Shown in pieces: positions 1 to 5,094 of a stretch of 7,366 nt of DNA. Source of the DNA: Chloroflexota bacterium. GTDB taxonomy: Bacteria; Chloroflexota; Anaerolineae; DTPP01. The stretch is from NCBI GenBank assembly GCA_012514615.1, contig JAAYZY010000532.1:1-7366 (forward strand), in the 5' to 3' direction. Below the pieces are notes generated by a model. It ran no database searches. It saw only the letters and a program-made list of their open reading frames with translations, and had not been told where the DNA came from. How positions within the stretch are numbered: position 1 is the stretch's first letter; every line of letters starts with the position of its first letter. Both the position numbers and the translations under genes were made by a program.

Positions 1-431
1 GGCGGCGCGGCAAGGAATGGTACGAGACCGAGTTCATGCCCAAGCTGGGGCCCACAGCCCTCGTCGGCCTGCTCTTCACCATCGTGGTCATGTTCTCCAT
101 GAAGGGGGAGGTCATCGTCACCCTGCCCATGGACGTGCTGCGCATCGCCCTGCCGCTGCTGGCGTACTTCGTGGTGATGTTCGCCGTGGCCTGGCTTATC
201 TCCTGGGCGATGGGCTTCAACTACCCGCAGGCCGCCACCCAGAGCTTCACGGCCGCCAGCAACAACTTCGAGCTGGCTATCGCCGTAGCAGTGGGGGCGT
301 TCGGCATCGCCTCTGGCCAGGCGTTGGCCGCGGTGGTGGGCCCGCTCATCGAGGTGCCAGTGCTCATCGGCCTGGTCTACGTGGCGCTGTGGGCGCGGAA
401 GTTCTTCTTCCGTGAGCACAAGGCCGCCTGA
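1..431 (+). CDS. acr3: Acr3-type arsenite efflux permease, C-terminal part (5' end outside window)
   Basis: This is the C-terminal third or so of an arsenite/H+ antiporter of the Acr3 (BART superfamily) type, an inner-membrane protein that exports As(III). The reading frame is open from the window edge (codons from base 3); the first ATG at 36 is internal, because the upstream residues [11 protein letters not shown] already match the family's loop before a late helix. About four hydrophobic helices follow. The segment [20 protein letters not shown] is the most diagnostic: the Glu in NNFEL (codon 270-272) corresponds to the conserved Glu needed for transport in studied Acr3 proteins. [18 protein letters not shown] is the typical last helix, ending in a basic tail. 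The conserved Cys of the central helix lies outside the window. The stop at 429-431 is 29 bases before the likely start of the next + strand gene, so the two are probably co-transcribed. Other BART-family permeases are less likely given the close match. Confidence 0.9.
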   Translation, partial: RRGKEWYETEFMPKLGPTALVGLLFTIVVMFSMKGEVIVTLPMDVLRIALPLLAYFVVMFAVAWLISWAMGFNYPQAATQSFTAASNNFELAIAVAVGAFGIASGQALAAVVGPLIEVPVLIGLVYVALWARKFFFREHKAA

Positions 432-438
432 AGCGGCC
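422..438 (+). other. Short GC-only hairpin over the acr3 stop codon
   Basis: GGCCGC at 422-427 and GCGGCC at 433-438 form a perfect 6-bp stem with the 5-base loop CTGAA, which contains part of the TGA stop. No T-run follows (the next bases are mostly C), so it does not look like an intrinsic terminator. It might lower read-through or stabilise the upstream mRNA end. In DNA this GC-rich it may also be chance. Confidence 0.3.
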
Positions 439-460
439 GCCCCCCACAGTGTGCCCGGCC

Positions 461-1018
461 ATGTCTGATGCCGAGAAGCTCTTGCAGGGGTTTTTCATCA
501 CCCAGGTGTTGGATTGCCTGGCGGACCCCAGCAAGAATCGCGTCATCGCTGAGCTGTCGGACGACATCTCGGCGGTGTTCCCTTACCTGAATGCCGCCAT
601 GCGAGGCGTCATCTACAACCCCGGCGCAAGGACGCTGACCCTGCGCCGGGGCGAACGCATCCTCACCTTCTACCCCCGGGTGGCGGTGATGGCCAAGGTG
701 GATGGCGAGAGCGACGCCGCAGAACAGTTGCGCTGGTTTCAGGAGCTGTGCAACGCAACCTGGCAGCGCCGGGAGGAGATCACTCCGTCGTACGAACGGC
801 GCAAGCTGCTGGGCCCGCTGGACGTCTACCTGCTGCTGCCGCGCCTCAACTGTCGGGCGTGCGGCGAGCTGACCTGCATGGCGTTTGCCTTCCGGCTGCT
901 GTGGGATGAACGCTCGCTGGACGAGTGCCCGCCGCTGCACAAACCGCCCTTTGACGAGGGAGGCCGTCGGCTGGCCGAGCTCACCGGCTCAGCTGCTCCC
1001 TCCGAAGCGCACCCGTGA
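461..1018 (+). CDS. (Fe-S)-binding protein with a C-terminal 4Fe-4S motif
   Basis: This is a cytosolic protein of about 185 residues from a family usually annotated only as '(Fe-S)-binding protein'. The C-terminal segment has the pattern C-x2-C-x4-C-x16-C (in NCRACGELTCMAFAF, then DECPPL; Cys 131, 134, 139 and 156 counted from the ATG at 461). This matches the 4Fe-4S domain also found at the N-terminus of the corrinoid/Fe-S subunit of CO dehydrogenase/acetyl-CoA synthase. The N-terminal 120 residues form a conserved domain without known function, with the motifs ISAVFPYLNAA, YNPGARTLTL and NATWQRREEI. I chose ATG 461 because homologues I recall begin close to this point. A GTG at 449 in the same frame would add four residues; neither start has a clear Shine-Dalgarno sequence, consistent with coupling to the upstream gene. 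Position behind acr3 suggests a role in arsenic or thiol-metal stress, such as a redox or metal-transfer partner, but that is inference from context only. Confidence 0.8.
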   Translation: MSDAEKLLQGFFITQVLDCLADPSKNRVIAELSDDISAVFPYLNAAMRGVIYNPGARTLTLRRGERILTFYPRVAVMAKVDGESDAAEQLRWFQELCNATWQRREEITPSYERRKLLGPLDVYLLLPRLNCRACGELTCMAFAFRLLWDERSLDECPPLHKPPFDEGGRRLAELTGSAAPSEAHP

Positions 1019-1052
1019 ACAGAGACCCGGGTGCCGTTCTGGCCTTCCCTGG

Positions 1053-1604
1053 CTACCTGCCCGCCTCTGGCCCAACCAGCGTGAAGATGAAGTGGCAGTG
1101 CGGGTCGTCTTTGCCCTGCCTCATGGGGTAGACGACCTCCACCGGCTGCCCCGGCAACAGCGTCTCCAGCCAGGCCCCCCAGAGCAACTCGCAGGCCACG
1201 CAGGCCTGGTCGCTGCGAGCCAGGCCGGCCAGGCGGGCCCCCTCGTAGGCGGCGCAGCGGCGCACCACCAGCTCCGCCCGCTCCGGCGTCACCGCGAGCG
1301 GCTCAGCCTGCAGCGCCCCGCCCATGAGCACCTGGCCATAGAGCCCCACGATCTCCATGGCGTCTACCAGGCTGTCGGCCTGCCGCTTGTCCAGGGCCTT
1401 CAGCATGAGGCGCATCTCGATCCGCCCAAAGGAGGCCCGCACCCGGGCGTTCATACGCACGCCTGCCTCCAGGCCGAACTCGTCCACCGTCTTGAGGAAC
1501 CACTGCCCGTCCCAGTAGAGAGCCAGCTTGCGCAACATGGCCGCCTGCGCCTTCGCGGTCAGCGCGTACCCTCTGGGTTGGGGAAAGGACGATTCACCTT
1601 CCAT
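1053..1604 (-). CDS. DUF6125 / L-2-amino-thiazoline-4-carboxylate hydrolase-like protein
   Basis: This is a soluble protein of 183 residues without signal peptide or membrane helix. The N-terminal half has the pattern LALYWDGQWFLKTVDEFG followed by a basic helical stretch (RVRASFGRIEMRLMLKAL), which I recognise as the DUF6125 / ATC-hydrolase-like family. The biochemical role of this branch is not established. The C-terminal half has four Cys and flanking His: C117, C135-x2-C138, and C160 within the motif DPHCHFIF (H159, H161). Such a set could bind a metal or place a catalytic Cys; this is inference. The start is well supported: GGGAGG lies 7 bases before the ATG. The gene is 61 bases downstream of the last membrane gene on the same strand, so it may be the distal gene of that operon or be translated independently. 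It converges with the Fe-S protein gene, with 34 bases between the two stop codons. Confidence 0.7.
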   Translation of the reverse strand: MEGESSFPQPRGYALTAKAQAAMLRKLALYWDGQWFLKTVDEFGLEAGVRMNARVRASFGRIEMRLMLKALDKRQADSLVDAMEIVGLYGQVLMGGALQAEPLAVTPERAELVVRRCAAYEGARLAGLARSDQACVACELLWGAWLETLLPGQPVEVVYPMRQGKDDPHCHFIFTLVGPEAGR

Positions 1605-1611
1605 GGGCTTG

Positions 1612-1617
1612 CCTCCC
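1612..1617 (-). promoter_or_regulatory. Strong ribosome binding site for the DUF6125-like gene
   Basis: Read on the - strand, GGGAGG is followed by CAAGCCC (7 bases) and then ATG. This is the clearest Shine-Dalgarno site in the window and fixes the start at 1604. The upstream genes of the block overlap or nearly touch, while this one has its own 61-base leader, so its translation is probably not coupled to them. Confidence 0.75.
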
Positions 1618-1665
1618 TGTCAGAACTACGGCGCGGCGCGGCCCGGCTCGGGCGGCGGGCTGTCC

Positions 1666-3003
1666 TCACCCTGCCGCAGGAAGCCCGGCCAGGCCCCAGG
1701 CGAAGAGAGCCGCCAGCAGCAGGAACGCCACTCCGACCTGCCACGGCTCCTCCCGTCTCAGATCGGCCGGCGCCGGCCGGTCCGCCCAGCCCAGCGCCAC
1801 CCGCCACAGGCCGGCCAGGCCGCAGACCAGCGCTGCCACGACCAAGGCCACCCACCCCGCCGGCAGCCGGCTGAACCCTCCTTCGACCCGCCAGAGAACC
1901 GCCCACCAACCAGCCCAGCCCGGCGTCAGGGGCAGGCCCACCAGCGAGGCCAGGCCAGCCAGGGCCAGGGCAGCAGACCAAGGACGGCGGCGCAGAACCC
2001 CTGTACCCAGGCCTGGCGGCAGCCACGAAAGCCCCAACGCCACCGCCGCCAGTGCCAAGCCCCGCATCCCCAGCAGCGGCGTGAGCCCAACCCAATCGGC
2101 GCCGAACCGCCAGACACCCCCCAGCAGCATGCCCAGGTTCGCCAGGGCCAAGCTGCCCCACAGCCGTTGCGGCTCACGATGCACCAGCGCACCCAGGCTG
2201 CTCAACACCAACAACCACCCGCTCCCCCCCAGCAGCCAAAGGTTCAACTGCGGGCTCGCGGCGCCTCGCAACCCAAACAGGGCCAGCAGCGGCAGGCAGG
2301 CCAAGGCCAGCGCTGCAGCCAGCGGACCGCCTTGCCGAGTGGCTGCTGGCTGCCAGGCCCCCCAAGGCGGCACGCCCAGCCAAAACGCCAGGCCAGCCGC
2401 CAGCGCCGCCGCCCCCCAAGTGCTGGGCCCGCTCTGCCCCCACACCAGTCCAGCCGGGACGAGCAGCGCCAAACCGGCCAGCCCACAGGCCAAGAGCGAC
2501 ATGGCGGCTGGGGCGGCCTCCCGTCGGCCGGCCGCCACGGCCATGGCCAGGCTGCAGAACGTGAGACCGCCGCCCAGCAGCCCCAAAGCCGGCGACTGCG
2601 CGCCGGCCTCGCCCACGATGCCTGCCGCTGCCACCAAGACCAGCGCCGTCCAGGGGCCAGCCGCGCCAGCCAACCAGCCAGCCAGCGAAGCCCCGGCCCC
2701 CACGGCCAACGGCAGCAGCACCCAGGGGTCGCCGCCCTCAAGGGCCCACTCCCGGCCAGCCAACCCCCACGGCGCGCCGAGCGTTACCTCCAGCGGGAGC
2801 ACCTGCCCTGCGCCAGGCCACAATAGCAGATCCCCCAAGCGCACCGCTTCTGCCGGCGGGGCGAACGCCACCATCTGCCATAACGCCAGGCAAATCAACG
2901 CCCCCAGCAGGCTGGCCGCCAGCTTCCAGGGCCGCAGCAGGTAGGTCAGCCCCGCGCCACCCAGCAGGGCAACCATGGCCAGCGGGAAGCCGCTCACGTT
3001 CAC
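1666..3003 (-). CDS. Diverged NuoN/NuoM-like antiporter-type membrane subunit
   Basis: This is a 445-residue protein that is almost entirely hydrophobic, with roughly 12 to 14 predicted helices. It is distantly related to the proton-conducting subunits of complex I and Mrp antiporters. The best landmarks are LASLVGLPLTPGWAGWW (residues 351-367, family pattern GxPxTxGFxGK), AFWLGVPPWGAWQP (206-219, family pattern FKxxxxPFHxWLP) and LVHREPQRLWGSLALANLG (273-291, family pattern KRLLAYSSIxxxG). At each landmark the conserved Lys is replaced: Trp208, Gln279 and Trp366. The conserved helix-5 Glu appears to be Gly146. Canonical proton pumping by this subunit is therefore doubtful. The GTG start at 3003 overlaps the upstream stop by four bases (GTGA), with GGGGGA about 10 bases before it. 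The frame stays open upstream to 3573, but that part is Arg/Gly-rich, not hydrophobic, and lies inside the neighbouring gene, so it was excluded. Family assignment is by eye. Confidence 0.72.
   Translation of the reverse strand: MNVSGFPLAMVALLGGAGLTYLLRPWKLAASLLGALICLALWQMVAFAPPAEAVRLGDLLLWPGAGQVLPLEVTLGAPWGLAGREWALEGGDPWVLLPLAVGAGASLAGWLAGAAGPWTALVLVAAAGIVGEAGAQSPALGLLGGGLTFCSLAMAVAAGRREAAPAAMSLLACGLAGLALLVPAGLVWGQSGPSTWGAAALAAGLAFWLGVPPWGAWQPAATRQGGPLAAALALACLPLLALFGLRGAASPQLNLWLLGGSGWLLVLSSLGALVHREPQRLWGSLALANLGMLLGGVWRFGADWVGLTPLLGMRGLALAAVALGLSWLPPGLGTGVLRRRPWSAALALAGLASLVGLPLTPGWAGWWAVLWRVEGGFSRLPAGWVALVVAALVCGLAGLWRVALGWADRPAPADLRREEPWQVGVAFLLLAALFAWGLAGLPAAG
1764..1779. repeat. Perfect 16-bp GC palindrome inside a coding region
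   Basis: CGGCCGGCGCCGGCCG reads the same on both strands. It lies near the end of the NuoN-like gene, in the loop coding for residues around DRPAPADLR just before the last helix. No loop separates the arms, so it is not a terminator. It may be a chance product of GC-rich codons, or a protein or methylase recognition site. Confidence 0.4.
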
Positions 3004-3617
3004 AGATCTTCGGTCCCCCGCGCGGCGTGCAGCACGTAGCTGAAGGTGGCTGCCACCAGCAGGTGCAGGCCCCCAAAGGCCGCGCCCAACGCCAAACTGC
3101 GGCTTACACCCAGCGAGACGAGCTCTGCCCCCCCCAAGAGGCTGAAGAGGCCTGCGAAGACTGTGGGCTCGGCTGGACGACGGCCAGCCAACGCCAGCGC
3201 CGCGCAGAGGAAGAGCCCAAACGCCGCCGCCGTCTGGTGATCGGCCAGGCCGGGCAGGCGGTAGACCCAGCTCAGCGCCAGGGCCGCCAGAACGGCCAGC
3301 CCGGCCGCTGCCACACGCAGCCACGCCGCCCCCTGCCCCCACGGCTCTCCCTCTGGGTCGACCCCCGCTGCACGGAAGAGGGCGAGCCACAGCATGGCGG
3401 CCGTCAACCCGCCGGTGAGCATGTGTACAGGCAGCATGGCCGCCTGGGTCAGGTTGGCCAGGTGCACGCCCAGGGCGATGTGGCTCAGGGCCAAGGCCAA
3501 CAGCGAGAGCCGCCACCCGCGCCAGGCCACCAACAGCGCCGCCAGGGCCAGCAGCACGCCGGTCACGGGCCACCCGCTCAACAGGCTCAAATAAGGGTCT
3601 CCATCCACCGGCTGCAC
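3000..3617 (-). CDS. Seven-helix membrane protein, possibly a duplicated NuoK/HyfE-like subunit
   Basis: This is a 205-residue integral membrane protein lying between two antiporter-like genes. I count about seven helices, near residues 17-32, 37-55, 66-82, 101-119, 129-146, 151-170 and 176-197. Residues 15-85 and 125-202 share a layout: helix, short Arg-containing loop (WRGWR / AGRR), helix, then a third helix starting at a GGL motif and ending in FRAAG or HAARG. This 3+1+3 arrangement keeps both halves in the same orientation and recalls two NuoK-like units (NuoK has three helices). In the first half RLSLLALALSHIALG lines up with the NuoK region whose Glu is replaced here by His46. The start is GTG 3617, with GGGGAG 8 bases upstream and 4 bases after the previous stop; GTG 3608 is an alternative. 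The frame is open to 3734, but that extension lies inside the previous gene and is not hydrophobic. The stop overlaps the next GTG start. Identity as a NuoK/HyfE relative is tentative. Confidence 0.62.
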   Translation of the reverse strand: MQPVDGDPYLSLLSGWPVTGVLLALAALLVAWRGWRLSLLALALSHIALGVHLANLTQAAMLPVHMLTGGLTAAMLWLALFRAAGVDPEGEPWGQGAAWLRVAAAGLAVLAALALSWVYRLPGLADHQTAAAFGLFLCAALALAGRRPAEPTVFAGLFSLLGGAELVSLGVSRSLALGAAFGGLHLLVAATFSYVLHAARGTEDL

Positions 3618-3621
3618 TCCC

Positions 3622-5085
3622 TCATCTCCCCAAGGAGGCCAAGACCACCAGCAGCAGCAGGCCCCAGAGCAACCCTGCCGGCCCTTCCCACAGGCTGAGC
3701 GCGCCAGCCGCCGCCGCCGAAAGGCCGGCGCCAACCCCCGACCTCACCGACCGCCGGGGTCGACCGGGCCAGCGGGCAGCCAGCGCCCCCCGCGCCCAAG
3801 CCAATGCGGCCGCGCCAGCCAGGCCGCCCACGGCGGAGAGGACGCCGTACAGCCACGCCCCGGCGTCGGTCGGGCGCGGCCCCAGCGCCAGCGCCGCCAT
3901 GCCCCCAACTCCACCGAGGGCCAACAAGGCCGGGAAGGCCCGGTCGCCCCACCCCTCCCAGCGCCGCAAGCCCGCCCAGGGCGGTAGGAAGGCGGCCAAC
4001 GCCAAGGCATCCACGGCCAGCAACCAAGGCAGGATCTGCGGCGCTGAAGCGGCAGCCAGCCGGCCGGCGAAGGCTGGCGTCAGGGGCAGGCCCACCAGGA
4101 GCAAGAGGGCGGCCCCCCGCGCCCAAGTGCCGTTCCTTTCGCCGCTGTGCCATAGCACCACGCCCAACCCCAACCCCAGCAAGGCCCACAGGCTGGCAGC
4201 GCCCCCAGCCACAGGGGCGATGAGCAGGGTGGCGGCGAAGACCGTGATCCGATTGGCCAAGAGCAGGGGGAAGCTCGGCGCGGGGGAGAACCACAACCGC
4301 ACGGCGCTCCAGAGCAGGGCCAGCATCGCTAGCGGCAGCCAGGCCCCCCAGCCCGGCTGCTCCGCCCAACCCAAGGCCAGGGCCCGCGCGGCCAACGACC
4401 ACCCCACCCCAGCCCCCAGCAGGGTCACGAACGCTTGGGCTCCCGCGCCGCCTGGCGGCAGACTGCGGCGCATGGGGCAGACGCCAGCCAACCACAGGCC
4501 AGCCAGACCGGCGGCGTGCAGGGCCCAGGGCGGCCAGACGCCGCCATCGAAGGCCAGCGCCAGACGGGGCGGGGCCAGCAAGAGCACCAGGCCCAAGAGC
4601 AGCACCGGCCAGGGCGCGGCAGCGCTGCGTTCGCCGGCCGCCAACGTCGGCCAGAGCAGGAATAGATCGCAGAGGGCGCAGCCCACTAGGAAGGTGAGAA
4701 GGTTGCCCCCGAAGAGCGCCAGCAGCCCCCCCGCCAGGGCCGTTGCCGCCCAGCCGCCGCCATCGCCGGCAGCCGGCCGGTAGGCCACGGCGGCCAAGGC
4801 CGCAACGGCAGCCAGCAACGCCACCGGCAAGTTGAGCGAATCGACAGCCAAGACCAGGGGGCCAGCTGACGCCAACCCCCAACCGCTCTCTAGAACCACC
4901 AACGGCGCTGGGGGCCAGCGGAAAGCGGCAAGCAGGGCGATCAGCGCTCCCACGCAGCCCAGCCCTGCCAGCAGTCGCCGCAGATGCACGTCGGCCCAGC
5001 GCCCCAGCGCCAACGACAGCAGGCCCATGGCCGCCGGCCACGCCAGCAGGGGCACCCACAATTGCCACAGTCCGTCAGCCGCCAT
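3622..5085 (-). CDS. Diverged NuoL/NuoM-like antiporter-type membrane subunit
   Basis: This is a 487-residue polytopic membrane protein with about 12 to 14 hydrophobic segments, related at distance to NuoL/NuoM/MrpA/MrpD. Landmarks: VDSLNLPVALLAA (81-93) resembles the family's 'DGLSLPL..LT' start; GGNLLTFLVGCALCDLFLLW (126-145) resembles helix 5 'NLLxLYxxWE...L'; GVCPMRRSLP (201-210) corresponds to 'LFPFHTWLP'; LLLLVGLPLTPAFAGRL (327-343) corresponds to 'GxPxTxGFxGK'. The helix-5 Glu position is Ala137, the helix-7 Lys is Leu199, the helix-8 Lys is probably Pro273, and the helix-12 Lys/Glu is Arg342. The proton path known from the family is thus not conserved. A basic, non-hydrophobic stretch (436-449, RWPGRPRRSVR) precedes the last two hydrophobic segments. 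The ATG at 5085 is 9 bases after the stop of the protease gene, and its own Shine-Dalgarno sequence is poor, so coupling is likely. It heads a trio of membrane genes. Confidence 0.72.
   Translation of the reverse strand: MAADGLWQLWVPLLAWPAAMGLLSLALGRWADVHLRRLLAGLGCVGALIALLAAFRWPPAPLVVLESGWGLASAGPLVLAVDSLNLPVALLAAVAALAAVAYRPAAGDGGGWAATALAGGLLALFGGNLLTFLVGCALCDLFLLWPTLAAGERSAAAPWPVLLLGLVLLLAPPRLALAFDGGVWPPWALHAAGLAGLWLAGVCPMRRSLPPGGAGAQAFVTLLGAGVGWSLAARALALGWAEQPGWGAWLPLAMLALLWSAVRLWFSPAPSFPLLLANRITVFAATLLIAPVAGGAASLWALLGLGLGVVLWHSGERNGTWARGAALLLLVGLPLTPAFAGRLAAASAPQILPWLLAVDALALAAFLPPWAGLRRWEGWGDRAFPALLALGGVGGMAALALGPRPTDAGAWLYGVLSAVGGLAGAAALAWARGALAARWPGRPRRSVRSGVGAGLSAAAAGALSLWEGPAGLLWGLLLLVVLASLGR
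3626..3631 (-). promoter_or_regulatory. Ribosome binding site that decides the start of the seven-helix protein
   Basis: GGGGAG on the - strand lies 8 bases before the GTG at 3617 and sits inside the last codons of the NuoL/M-like gene. It favours GTG 3617 over the in-frame GTG at 3608 (17 bases away) and over any start further upstream. Confidence 0.55.
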
Positions 5086-5094
5086 GGCCTCAGC

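Noticed and set aside
377..940. 187-codon - strand open frame opposite the Fe-S protein
   Set aside because: It is the antisense of a gene with a clear Fe-S motif and family match, with no domain of its own.
1019..1052. Possible bidirectional terminator between the convergent genes
   Set aside because: The only symmetry is ACCCGGGT at 1025-1032, which has no loop and no T-run on either strand, so it cannot form a standard terminator hairpin.
1641..1653. Hairpin GCCCG-GCT-CGGGC between the NuoN-like and DUF6125-like genes
   Set aside because: A 5-bp stem with a 3-base loop and no T-run is too weak to call as a terminator; short GC stems are common in this composition.
1528..2826. 432-codon + strand open frame antisense to the NuoN-like gene
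   Set aside because: Its translation is almost only Gln, Pro, Arg, Ala and Ser, which is the antisense shadow of a Leu/Ala/Gly/Trp-rich membrane protein. The same applies to + strand frames at 2081-2944, 3027-3698 and 3899-4783.
1666..3573. Long - strand open frame that would extend the NuoN-like protein to 635 residues
   Set aside because: The extra 190 residues are Arg/Gly/Pro-rich, overlap almost all of the seven-helix protein gene in another frame, and lack membrane character. The GTG at 3003 with a GTGA overlap explains the start better.
3587..5068. 493-codon - strand open frame overlapping the NuoL/M-like gene
   Set aside because: It is rich in Arg, Gly and Ala with no recognisable domain, while the other frame gives a clean multi-helix membrane protein with family motifs. 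Long spurious frames are expected in GC-rich DNA.
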